DNA from: CAUYUA01 sp963575675
GTDB taxonomy: Bacteria > Pseudomonadota > Alphaproteobacteria > Azospirillales > Azospirillaceae
NCBI GenBank assembly: GCA_963575675.1
Contig: CAUYUA010000155.1
Location: forward strand, 1-52,393
Length of the DNA stretch: 52,393 bases
Reading direction: 5' to 3'
Below, piece after piece: positions 15,995 through 25,900 of this stretch (its first letter is position 1; each line of letters begins with the position of its first letter). Under the pieces are notes generated by a model. It made no database searches, was not told the origin of the DNA, and saw nothing but the letters and a program-made list of their open reading frames with translations. The position numbers and the translations under genes were made by a program.

Positions 15995-17353
15995 ATGGAT
16001 GCTGATCTTCTTGCCCAATATGATGGATTGCGGGTGCCGCGTTACACCAGCTATCCGACCGCCCCTCACTTCACGCCGACGGTTGACGCCGGGCGTTATC
16101 GGGAGTGGCTTGCTTGCTTGCCTTCCGAAGCTCCGCTTTCGCTCTATCTTCACCTGCCTTTCTGCGAAAGCATGTGCTGGTATTGTGGCTGCAACACGCG
16201 CGTCGTGGCTCGCTATGAACCGATCGCCGCGTATATGGAGTCTCTGAACCGAGAGATCGACATGATCGCCGATCTCTTACCCCAACGAATGACGGTTCGA
16301 CACCTTCACTGGGGTGGGGGCACGCCAACCATGGCGTCGTCGAAAGACTTGCGCGCCGCTATGGATCATCTTCGCGCGCGTTTTGATTTCGCGCCGGATT
16401 CCGAACGCGCCATTGAAATAGATCCGCGCACTCTGACTTCGGAAATGGTCGTCGCTCTTGCGGAATCGGGCGTCAATCGCGCCAGTCTCGGCGTTCAGGA
16501 CATCAACGAGGACGTGCAGAACGCCGTCAACCGCATTCAGCCTTTGGACGTCACTGCGAGTGCGGTTAACTCCTTGCGCGCGGTCGGCATGACTGCGGTC
16601 AACTTCGATTTGATGTACGGGTTGCCGCAACAAACCGTTGAGCATTGTCGCGCCACCGCCGCCGCCGCCGCCGACTTGCGCCCGGATCGGCTTGCCGTTT
16701 TCGGCTACGCGCATGTTCCCTGGATGAAAAAGCACCAAAAACTTATTAACGAAAGCGCGCTGCCCGACGGTCCCGAGCGATGGAGGCAATTCGCCGCCAT
16801 TGCTGAAGTTTTGACGGCGGCAGGGTACGAAATGATCGGTCTTGATCACTTCGCCAAACCGGATGATCCTCTTGCCGTCGCTCAGCGCGCCGGAAAATTG
16901 CGACGCAATTTCCAGGGCTACACCGATGACGACGCCGGAGTCTTGATTGGCCTCGGCGCTTCCGCGATCGGAGCTTTACCCCAAGGCTATGTCCAAAACG
17001 CCGTCGGAACCAACGACTACACCCAAGCTATCGCCGAAAATCGCCTTCCTATAGCTCGTGGCTTGCTTCTCTCCGACGACGACCGCATGCGCCGCGACGT
17101 CATCATCGAGCTGATGTGCGCCTTGACGGTTGATTTAGAAGACGTTGCAAGGCGTCATCATTGCCCTGATTCGGTTTTCGACGCTGATTTGCCCGGTCTC
17201 GATCGCATGGTCAAAGACGGTTTGGCGACGATCGATGGACGACGAATCACGGTTCCACCCGCAGCCAGACCTTTGGTGCGCATCGCCGCCGCCGTTTTTG
17301 ACCGCTATCTAACGACCAACGCCGACAAACCTCGCCATTCCCGCGCAATCTAA
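15995..17353 (+). CDS. hemN: Oxygen-independent coproporphyrinogen III oxidase (radical SAM)
   Basis: HemN decarboxylates coproporphyrinogen III to protoporphyrinogen IX without O2, using SAM and a [4Fe-4S] cluster. The 452-residue protein has cluster cysteines Cys57, Cys61 and Cys64, plus Cys66, in the HemN-specific CESMCWYCGC. Further family motifs are HLHWGGGTPT, EIDPRTLT and FDLMYGLPQQT. Length fits true HemN rather than the shorter HemW. An AAGGAT lies before the ATG. I saw no convincing FNR/Anr box upstream. It supports low-oxygen haem synthesis. Confidence 0.96.
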   Translation: MDADLLAQYDGLRVPRYTSYPTAPHFTPTVDAGRYREWLACLPSEAPLSLYLHLPFCESMCWYCGCNTRVVARYEPIAAYMESLNREIDMIADLLPQRMTVRHLHWGGGTPTMASSKDLRAAMDHLRARFDFAPDSERAIEIDPRTLTSEMVVALAESGVNRASLGVQDINEDVQNAVNRIQPLDVTASAVNSLRAVGMTAVNFDLMYGLPQQTVEHCRATAAAAADLRPDRLAVFGYAHVPWMKKHQKLINESALPDGPERWRQFAAIAEVLTAAGYEMIGLDHFAKPDDPLAVAQRAGKLRRNFQGYTDDDAGVLIGLGASAIGALPQGYVQNAVGTNDYTQAIAENRLPIARGLLLSDDDRMRRDVIIELMCALTVDLEDVARRHHCPDSVFDADLPGLDRMVKDGLATIDGRRITVPPAARPLVRIAAAVFDRYLTTNADKPRHSRAI

Positions 17354-17397
17354 ACAGGGCTCCGCCAAACGCGCGTTCTTAATATCCTTCTTCTTTC

Positions 17398-18594
17398 ATG
17401 TGTTTTTTACTCGCCATGCCAGACCGCCGCATTTCTCAGCCGCCTCACGCCGAAGAGCCGATTGACGCCATCTGGTTCGATCCGTTCCTCCTCGGATCCA
17501 GCGCGGAGTCTCCCTTACTCCTAACGTTCGGCGCACAAGACCATACTCCCGCCGACGAAGCCGAGTGGCCTGGTTGGCCAACCGATGCTCGCGCCCGCGA
17601 AACTCTCGGCAATCGCTTGGCTGTTCTTTTGCCCAAACTAGACGTCGCCCCTCTGGATCATTTGCTTTCCCTCGTCATCGCGATCTTAGAGCATATCGCC
17701 CGTTCACAAATTTTGCTTACTCGCCAAGCCTTAAACACCGCGCTCAGCGACGTCGTCTGTTTGCCGCCGCAGCATTGCTACCGTCAAGCCAAACAAACCG
17801 CGCTGATTCTTGCTGAACCCGCCCTGCATTGTTGCCTCACGCTCAGCGATCAGGATCTGGAGACGTTGATTTCTCGTCATCCCGCCTGCATAGCGCTCAC
17901 GGGAGCCCCCACAACGTCTCCTTACATCGACGGCGCGCGCCCCTGCGATTGGAGCGCCAACAGCGCCACAGATTACAACCATCGCGCATCGAACGTCACT
18001 TTAGACAACCAAGGCGCGATCATTGCCGCCTCTTTTGTGGTCGATCATCATCCACGAGAATCCGAAAATCGAGGAGCGCCTCTACAAGCTTTGGCGCTGC
18101 GCCTTTTTCGACTGGTTGATCAAGCCATTCTACAAAATATGCAGGCCGCCGGCGGCGCCTTCGAGTCAGGAGACGTTGCCGACATTCTTGAAGTTGTGCG
18201 TCGCCGCGTTTTATGGAAACAAACGGCTCGCCCCGATGAAACGCCGCTTGAACGCGCGCGACGACTACACCAAGAGTGTCGTCTGGACGAACAAGCTCTC
18301 GATAACGCATTGTCGTGGAATGAGATGGAGTTCGTCAAAAGCGGTCTTGCTTTGCGTTCACGCATTCGCACCCAGATTATAGATTCAATTTTGAAATCTA
18401 AAAATCCGCGTGTGGTCACAGCATTGGCGTGGCGCGCGGGATTGACTATGCGCGCCGCGCGACAGCTTCAGCTTCGAGGAGCAGGAATCCCGCCGCGACA
18501 AGTCCTCAATGCCCACAACGGAACGGGGTATCCATTGTCTCCGGTGGAAATGGCGCGACAACTTGAATTATACGAAGCTCCGATCGCTGATTGA
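17398..18594 (+). CDS. DUF2336 domain protein
   Basis: The 398-residue soluble protein has a C-terminal region (SKNPRVVTALAWRAGLTMRA and IPPRQVLNAHNGTGYPLSP) matching DUF2336, a helical-repeat family common in Rhodospirillales and other alphaproteobacteria. An N-terminal helical domain contains RQALNTALSDVVCLPP. No catalytic motif is visible. DUF2336 proteins often sit near signalling genes, and here a signalling cluster converges from the right. The start is uncertain: ATG 17398 or ATG 17416, neither with a clear ribosome site. Confidence 0.8.
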   Translation: MCFLLAMPDRRISQPPHAEEPIDAIWFDPFLLGSSAESPLLLTFGAQDHTPADEAEWPGWPTDARARETLGNRLAVLLPKLDVAPLDHLLSLVIAILEHIARSQILLTRQALNTALSDVVCLPPQHCYRQAKQTALILAEPALHCCLTLSDQDLETLISRHPACIALTGAPTTSPYIDGARPCDWSANSATDYNHRASNVTLDNQGAIIAASFVVDHHPRESENRGAPLQALALRLFRLVDQAILQNMQAAGGAFESGDVADILEVVRRRVLWKQTARPDETPLERARRLHQECRLDEQALDNALSWNEMEFVKSGLALRSRIRTQIIDSILKSKNPRVVTALAWRAGLTMRAARQLQLRGAGIPPRQVLNAHNGTGYPLSPVEMARQLELYEAPIAD

Positions 18595-18667
18595 TAAATT
18601 AATGAGACGGAGTCAAGAATAGGGTTTGTTAATATCGACTGCATTAGGCAAAGGCGATTTATTCTGT

Positions 18668-21175
18668 CTATTCCGTGAAAGGAAATCCGGAGTTTCGACA
18701 CTTGTATTGCTTAGCGATAGTAAGAAACTCTTCGGCGCTGACGGGGCGGCTGAATAGGTATCCTTGGCCTTCTTGGCATCTGTGCTTGATTAAAAATTGG
18801 CGTTGACCATCCACTTCAACTCCTTCGGCGATGATGTCCAAATTCAGACTGGTTCCCATGGCGATTACTGCGCGGGTCACGGCTTCTGCGTCAACGCTGT
18901 CTGGAATGTCGGCAATAAACGAACGGTCGATTTTCAGACGATCGATGGGCAAACGACGAATTTGGCTCAATGAAGAATAGCCGGTGCCGAAATCATCGAC
19001 CGACAACCAGATTCCCATGCTGCGCAACCGATTCAGAGCGGTGATGGCGATTTTTTCGTTCTTGATGAAAAAGCTCTCGCTGATTTCCAGTTCCAGCCGG
19101 CGAGCGGCGAGACCGGCGTGTTCCAGACAGAGAGCGACGTTGCGGATAAATTCTTGGTGTTCTATGTCGTTTCCGGCCAAGTTGACGGCAATGCGCGGCA
19201 AATAGAATCCATCTTGCTCCCATTCCGTAACTTGGCGGCAGGCTTCGGATAAGACCCATGCATCGATTTGAGAAATAAGGCCGCAGGCGTTGGCGACGTC
19301 CATGAACTTGTCCGGAGACAAGAGACCGCGTTGGGGATGTTGCCAGCGGACCAAAGCTTCGGCGCCGGTCAGCTCTCCGGAATCGAGGTGAACAAACGGT
19401 TGATAGAAAACGCGAAACTGGTTTTCGCGCAGAGCTTCCTGCAATTCCCCTTCGATCTTGAAGCGCTCCAGAGAGTCCTCGAAGAGTCTTTGCGAGAAAA
19501 CATAGACGCGGTTGCGACCGGAATCTTTGGCTTGATACATCGCCGTATCGGCGTTGCGCAAGAGGACGTCTATTGTTTCTCCGTCTTCGGGAAACAGGCT
19601 GATGCCGACGCTGGCGCCGACATGCATGGAGTGCTCGCCGATCGTCACTGTTGGTTGAATGGCTTCGATGATCTTGGTCGCCACCGAGAGCACGCCTTCT
19701 ATGCTGGCGACGGGGAATAAGGCGACGCAAAACTCGTCGCCGCCCAACCGAGCGATGATGTCGCTGCTTCGTAGAGTGGATTTAATTCTATGGCCGACTT
19801 GTTTCAGCAGCTCGTCGCCGATTTGGTGGCCAAGAGAATCGTTGATTGCTTTGAAGCGATCAAGATCAATAAACAACACGGCGATTTGTTGTTGTGTGCG
19901 TTTGGCGGTGTTGATCAGAGTGTCGATGCGGTCCCGTAACAGCTCACGATTCGGCAATCCGGTCAGCGTGTCGTAAAAAGCGAGGTAGTGAAGACGTTTA
20001 CGGAAATACTCTTGAGTGGCGAGGTCGGAATAAATACAGATTGCGCAATGCTCGTTTTCTTCAATCGACACCATGGAGGCGTGCATCCACTCAGGATAGA
20101 TCTCTCCATCCTTACGTCGATTCCAGATTTCTCCTTGCCATTTTCCATTTTGGACTAAGTCTTCGTAAATATGGGTGAAGAAATTACTGTCGTGGCGGTC
20201 GGAGACCAAAAAATCGGCGGTTTGGCCGACGATCTCGGCGGAAGCGTATCCGTAGGTTCGTGAGAATGAAGGATTGACTGCGATAATACGTTTTTGGTCA
20301 TTTAACACCATGACGGCGTCCGACATGCTGTCGAACATCATAGAGGCGAGGCGTGATTGTTTCTCGGCTTCTTTGTGAGCGCTGATGTCGGCGTGAACGC
20401 CGACGATGCGAGTCGGACGTTCGGCGTGAGAAGGGGAATCAACGCTTTTGCAACGCAAAGAAACCCATAAAAAACGATTGTCTCCGCATCGCAAGCGATG
20501 CTCCAGTTCGATTCGGATTTGCGCGCCGCTTAATAAGAGATCAATTTTTTGTCGAAACAGGGGAAGGTCGTGAGGGTGGATTTGTTGCTCAAGGGTTTGG
20601 AGAAGCATCGGCGCGGCGCCGGGAGCATATCCCGTCATGATCTCCCAACGTGGACTAAAGTATATTTCGTTGTTGTCGATGCGCCAATCCCAGAGTCCAC
20701 CTTGCAGAGCGTCCACGGCAAAGCGGAATCGTTCTTCTCCAATCTTAATCTGGTCTAAGGCAAGCTTCAGGCGGGTTTGGCGGTCTTGGAGGCGGCGGTA
20801 AAGGCGGATGCGGTTCAAGAGTTGGTTGTCGTCGATCGGCTTGGTAATGTAGTCCACGGCGCCAATGGTGAACCCGTGTTGAGCGAAGTTTTCGGTTTTA
20901 AAGAAAGCTGTGACGAATACGATAGGAATTTGTCGAGTCCGCTCGGTCATTTGTAATAAACGGGCGGTTTCAAACCCGTCCATTCCAGGCATTTGAACGT
21001 CGAGCAAGATCAAGTCCACCGAATTTTCGATGGTGATTTCAAGAGCTTTTTCTCCGGAATTAGCGACGATGACCGTATATTCTCCGGTTTCTTCTAGGAG
21101 GGCGTGTAAGCTGAAAAGATTATTCTGGTTGTCGTCGACAATCAAGATAGTGAATGGTTGCGTCGAGCGGGGCAT
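18668..21175 (-). CDS. REC-PAS-PAS-GGDEF-EAL response regulator (c-di-GMP turnover)
   Basis: The 835-residue protein begins with a receiver (ILIVDDNQNN, acceptor Asp in LILLDVQMPGMDGFE). Two PAS domains follow (LWDWRIDNNEIYFSPRWEIM and later SMSDAVMVLNDQKRIIAVNP). The GGDEF domain has an intact RLGGDEFCVALF. The EAL domain has GAEALVRW, the DDFGTGYSS loop, KIDRSFI and EGVE, so both diguanylate cyclase and phosphodiesterase activities look possible. ATG 21175 has GAGGAT upstream and begins 7 bp after the CheB/CheR stop, so it is the last gene of the four-gene unit. The receiver is probably phosphorylated by the hybrid kinase two genes upstream. Confidence 0.94.
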   Translation of the reverse strand: MPRSTQPFTILIVDDNQNNLFSLHALLEETGEYTVIVANSGEKALEITIENSVDLILLDVQMPGMDGFETARLLQMTERTRQIPIVFVTAFFKTENFAQHGFTIGAVDYITKPIDDNQLLNRIRLYRRLQDRQTRLKLALDQIKIGEERFRFAVDALQGGLWDWRIDNNEIYFSPRWEIMTGYAPGAAPMLLQTLEQQIHPHDLPLFRQKIDLLLSGAQIRIELEHRLRCGDNRFLWVSLRCKSVDSPSHAERPTRIVGVHADISAHKEAEKQSRLASMMFDSMSDAVMVLNDQKRIIAVNPSFSRTYGYASAEIVGQTADFLVSDRHDSNFFTHIYEDLVQNGKWQGEIWNRRKDGEIYPEWMHASMVSIEENEHCAICIYSDLATQEYFRKRLHYLAFYDTLTGLPNRELLRDRIDTLINTAKRTQQQIAVLFIDLDRFKAINDSLGHQIGDELLKQVGHRIKSTLRSSDIIARLGGDEFCVALFPVASIEGVLSVATKIIEAIQPTVTIGEHSMHVGASVGISLFPEDGETIDVLLRNADTAMYQAKDSGRNRVYVFSQRLFEDSLERFKIEGELQEALRENQFRVFYQPFVHLDSGELTGAEALVRWQHPQRGLLSPDKFMDVANACGLISQIDAWVLSEACRQVTEWEQDGFYLPRIAVNLAGNDIEHQEFIRNVALCLEHAGLAARRLELEISESFFIKNEKIAITALNRLRSMGIWLSVDDFGTGYSSLSQIRRLPIDRLKIDRSFIADIPDSVDAEAVTRAVIAMGTSLNLDIIAEGVEVDGQRQFLIKHRCQEGQGYLFSRPVSAEEFLTIAKQYKCRNSGFPFTE

Positions 21176-21182
21176 CGCATCC

Positions 21183-22985
21183 TCATGATTTTCGACGGTA
21201 AACGCGACTGGAAGGCAAGTACTCACGGAACAAGCTTTTGCCGACGTTGGAGATTAGTCGTTCTTGAGGGCCGAGAACCAAGAAGCCTTCCGGGTGGAGC
21301 GCGTTGGCAAAGTGTCGCATGATTTTATCTTGTTGTTCCGTATGAAAATAGATCAGAACATTTCGACAGATGATGAATTCAAACTGATTGAAGACTCCAT
21401 CTTGAACCAATGAATGCTGGTGAAACAAGACTCGTTCGCGAAGGCGTTCCGAAATTTTTAGGAAGAAGTTGTTGTTCGCGACATAATGATCAAAGATGCG
21501 TTTGCCGCCGCTTTCCAGGTAATGCGTTCGATCTTGCTCTAAATTCGCTGTCGGAAACAATCCGGCGTAGGCTTGATCCAGAGCGTGAGGGCTGATGTCG
21601 GTGGCGAAGATGCGGATTTTGTCGAGCATTCCGAGTTCTTCCAAGATGATCGCCAACGAAAAAACTTCTTCGCCGGTGGCGCATCCCGCCGACCAAATGC
21701 GAGGATGTGGAAAACTGTCGAGGTAAGGAAGGATTTCTTCGCGTAATAGACGCAGTTGTTGCGGGTGGCGGAAAAATCGTGTGACATCGATCGACATTTC
21801 TAGAAAGAAACGCTGGAAAACGTCGGGGTTGGTGAGAGCGCGGCGTTGGAATTCAAAAAAATCAGGGATTGAGAGCGCGTTCATCACATGCTGAATGCGA
21901 CGAGCCAAGGTTTTTTCTTGGTAGCCGAGAAAGTCGTACCCGTAGCGGGCGTAGAGCGCCGTCAGGAAATTGCGGATCAGTATTGGAGAAAGCGTATTGT
22001 CATGATTGTTTGTGGTTTCTGTTGGCGTGGCCGGAATCGATATGGTTGGAAGTGTGGCTTGAGGTTTGGGAGAGCCGCAGCTTAGGGCGCTGCCGAGGAA
22101 GCTGGAAATTTCCGGTAAGGAAAGCCCATTGAAAAAAAGAGCGTCGGCGTGAGGAGGATGAGTGTTTTCGGTCTCGAAGGGAAGACCTGCGTCGGCGTCG
22201 ATGAGAGCGATTCCTCCGTGGCGCAGCAGTGCGCGAACACCCTCTGAGCCGTCTGTTTTGGCGTGGGCGCCCAGGATGATTCCTATAAGGTGCGCTCCGA
22301 ATTCCAGAGCCGCCGATTTGAATAGGGCGTCTATGGAGGGGCGGGCGTCGGCGATTTTACGATCGCGGGTGAGGTAGAGGAGGCCATTGGCTATTTTTAT
22401 GTGGTAGTTGCTCGGAGCGATGTAGATCGTTTGCGGCTGAATCTGCGAAAGCTGCGATGGAATCAGGATTTGGTAGTGGTCGTTGTGGGTTTTTAGAAGC
22501 GAATCGAGGCGAAACTCCGGCGTTGTTTGAGCGGCGTTGTTTGAGTGTCGAGCCGTCGGAGGTTGTTGAATGATGAAAAGGGTGGCGTTCGAAGGAGGCA
22601 GGGCTTCAATGAGCGCGGCGGTTTTCTCTATGGCCTCGGCTGTTGCGCCGATCAAGGCGATGTGTGTTTGGGGGGAGCGATTGGCGATGGGGCGAGACGC
22701 AATCATTGAGACCGGAATGCCCATTCGCACCAAATAATGCGCCAGATAGGGGTGGTAAGTTTGAACTGAAAGTTTCGATGAGTCGCCAAGTAATTTTGAC
22801 GCCAGCGCCTCAACCACGGCGCAGGGAAGACTCATGGCGTCGAAGAAAGAGACCTCGATGCGTCGAATGTGTTGGGGCGAATGTCGTAGGGCGATAATCA
22901 GCGATTCACAACTTGTTCGGGTTTCCAGCTTCCCGATGATCGCAATTCGACGCAAGGCTCCTCGGTCATCAATGGTGACGTTCAC
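21183..22985 (-). CDS. STAS-like/CheB-like/CheR fusion protein
   Basis: The 600-residue protein has three parts. Residues 1-95 look STAS-like (TIDDRGALRRIAIIGKLETR). Residues about 105-300 follow the CheB methylesterase fold (HIALIGATAEAIEKTAALIE, YIAPSNYHIKI, GIILGAHAKTDGSEGV). Residues about 335-600 are a CheR SAM-dependent methyltransferase (MSIDVTRFFRHP, IWSAGCATGEEVFSLAI, IICRNVLIYF). The CheB nucleophile serine (IGASTGG type) is replaced by Thr-Ala-Glu, so esterase activity is doubtful; the His and Asp positions persist. CheR motifs look intact. A GTG at 22985 overlaps the kinase stop as GTGA, with AAGGA upstream. A TTG 7 codons further up is possible. Confidence 0.9.
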   Translation of the reverse strand: MNVTIDDRGALRRIAIIGKLETRTSCESLIIALRHSPQHIRRIEVSFFDAMSLPCAVVEALASKLLGDSSKLSVQTYHPYLAHYLVRMGIPVSMIASRPIANRSPQTHIALIGATAEAIEKTAALIEALPPSNATLFIIQQPPTARHSNNAAQTTPEFRLDSLLKTHNDHYQILIPSQLSQIQPQTIYIAPSNYHIKIANGLLYLTRDRKIADARPSIDALFKSAALEFGAHLIGIILGAHAKTDGSEGVRALLRHGGIALIDADAGLPFETENTHPPHADALFFNGLSLPEISSFLGSALSCGSPKPQATLPTISIPATPTETTNNHDNTLSPILIRNFLTALYARYGYDFLGYQEKTLARRIQHVMNALSIPDFFEFQRRALTNPDVFQRFFLEMSIDVTRFFRHPQQLRLLREEILPYLDSFPHPRIWSAGCATGEEVFSLAIILEELGMLDKIRIFATDISPHALDQAYAGLFPTANLEQDRTHYLESGGKRIFDHYVANNNFFLKISERLRERVLFHQHSLVQDGVFNQFEFIICRNVLIYFHTEQQDKIMRHFANALHPEGFLVLGPQERLISNVGKSLFREYLPSSRVYRRKS

Positions 22986-25900
22986 CGTCTGCGTCCTTCG
23001 CACCAAGTGGCTGCGGTGGAGACTAGAAGTTCGTAGTCAATGGGTTTGGCCAGAAAGTCGTCGGCGCCGGAAATCATGGCTTCTTCACGGTCGGCGCGCA
23101 TTGCTTTGGCGGACAGAACGACGATAGGGGTTCCCGCTTTCGTGGGCGTGTTGCGAATTCGCCGAATGGTTTCGAAACCGTTGAGATCGGGCATCATCAG
23201 ATCCATAAAGATGAGGTCCGGGCTGTTGTCGTTCAGATAGTTTAGAGCTTTAGTCCCGCTCAGAGCATTATAGACTTTTGCTCCGGCCTGCTCCAGCGCC
23301 GAGGTGATGACGAACAGATTGCGTGGATCGTCATCCACCACAAGAATATTCCGACCAGATAATATCAAGGGGCGGAATTTGTCGAAAGGGGGGAGGCGCG
23401 GAGTGTGATGGCGTTCTGGGGGACGCGCTGCGTTTTCTAAAAAATGTTCAATGTTCTCCAGCATTCGGAGTTCAGCGCGCGGCGCGCGAGTGATGATGCT
23501 GCTGGTGTACGGCGTCAGAGATAAGGTTTCTTCTTCGGTTAACGGTTTGACGCCGAATAGAATGAGAGGAACATTCGGAGCGACATGGTGAAGGCGTCGG
23601 CACGTTTCAACAATGTTCTCATTGCGTTGAAAATCAATGGTGATCAGCGTTGTCGCGCCGGATTGGAGGTGAGACAGCGCTTCATCGACAGAAGAAACCT
23701 CGATGACTTTCAAAGAAGCGGGAATGTTTAGCGTTCTGGATGTGTTTTTCAGTAAGGCGGCTCGATTTTTCAGCAACTCGTCGATATCGGAGGCTTTCAA
23801 GGCTTCGCCGCTTAGAACCAAAATGACGTGATTTGTCGCTTCGACTTGAGTGATGATGTTTTCAATTGCCGTGGAAAGCTGTTCTTGATCGATCGGTTTA
23901 TGGAGATACCCAAGAATGTCCTTCGAGTTAAGTGATTGATCTCTGACGCGCCCAGAAATAATGTACACAGGAATGTTTCGTAGGTCGAACGCGGTTTTCA
24001 ACTCGTGGAGAACCTCGATTCCGTCCATGTCGGGCAGGCCGAGATCGAGAAGGATTCCTTTGGGGCGGTAGGTGCGGGCGAGGTGGACGCCTTCTCGTCC
24101 GTTGGTGGCAATTATGGATTTATGGCCGAGCGCGTGGTTCATTTCTGTGACGATGCTGCTGAAGATGGGATCGTCCTCGATGATCAGAATGATGATGTCG
24201 CTCGGATGCAGTGTGTTTCGATCATCCTCGGGATGGGGAGTAAAAAAAGGAGCGGGCTTTGGTCCTTGGGGGAGGTAGCCGGAAAGTGTAGGCGGTGGAG
24301 GAGGCGCGGTTTCGAGATGGTTGGAGGTTGTTTCAGGCTGATGGATGGCGATAGGCGGTTGGTCTGGCAAGTGGAGAATGAAATTGCTGCCGACGCCCTC
24401 TTGGCTTTCAACCATGATGCGTCCGCCTAACAGTTCGGCAAATTTCTGGCTAATGGTTAGTCCCAAGCCGGTGCCGCCGAACTCGCGGGAAACCGAACCG
24501 TCCACTTGTTGGAAGGCTTGGAAAATCAATTCTTGTTTGTTGGGCGGAATGCCGATGCCGGTGTCGCGCACAGAGATGCGGATTGGGCGTGGTTCGCCTT
24601 CAACGCGCTCGACATGGACAGAAACGCAGCCTTCGCGGGTGAATTTGACGGCGTTGGACAAAAGATTGCGTAGGATTTGTGAGAGTTTATCGTGATCGGT
24701 TAGAAACTGTCCTTGCCACATGATTTCAATTCTGAACTCCAGGTTTTTTTCTTGGGCCATGGGTTCGAACATGTAGCGGATTTCGTGGATCAGGACTTCT
24801 ATTTCAAGCTCTTGGGTGACGATCTCCATTCGTCCGGCTTCGATCTTTGACAAATCGAGGATGTCGTTAATTAAGCGCAGCAACTCCTCGCCGGCCTGAA
24901 GAATGATGGAGGCGCGCTTTGTGTCTTCTTCATTTAGCCGCCGATCGTCGTTTACCGCCAGCATTTTGGAAAGCAGGATAATTGAGTTTAGCGGAGTGCG
25001 TAGTTCGTGCGACATATTGGCCAAGAACTCGGATTTGTAGCGGCTCGCTGCTTCAAGCTGTTCAGCCTTATGAATTATTTCTTCGTGAGAAGAGATCAAT
25101 TGCGTATTTCTATATTCCAATTCTTGCTTTTGTATTTCCAATTGGCGTTGTTGCTCTTCCATCTGAGCGTTGGCCATTTGTAGTTCTTCGGCTTGTTGGT
25201 GTAGTTGTTGTTGCTGTTCTTCCATCAGGGCGTTGGCGTGAAGCAATTCTTCTGTTTGCCGTTGGAGGTGTTGCTGTTGCGTCTCCATCATGGCGTTGGC
25301 TTCATTGGCGCGGCGTGCTTCAGCTTTTGCGGCGTTCAGAAGTTTCTGGATGCGATCGCGTTGTTTGACCGAATAGAGAAACGAGGAGACGACTTCAGTG
25401 GCGCGGGTTAAATAGTCTAATTCGTGCTGTTGCAGTTTCTCAAAAGTGTCCAGTTCAATCACGCCCAACAATTCGTTTTCGCGCAACAAGGGATAGGCGT
25501 AGATGAAGTTCGGGATTGTTCTTGAGGTTCCGGTTTCAACGGCGGAGTTGGCGTAAGTGTTTTCCGAGCGTAAGCGTAGGATGATCGGCTTCATTTCGTG
25601 AGCGACTTGACCTATGGCGCCTTCTCCGAATTGCACGGTGGCGCCAAGGGTGTCTCGTTCATTATGCATATAGCTGCCGATGAGTTCTAGACGTTGTTGT
25701 TCAGCGTCGAGGACGTAAAAGACGCCGCGTCCGGCAGAGAGTGTGCGCCCAGTTATGCCGATGGCCGCATCGGCTAAGCGACGCAATGAGAATTCGCTGG
25801 AAAGCGTGTAGTTGAGCTGGTTGACGCTGTCTTTCACCCAATTATCGCAAATATCCTTTTGTTTGGAGGCGCGCAGCATGTCGACCATATTGTTGAGCGC

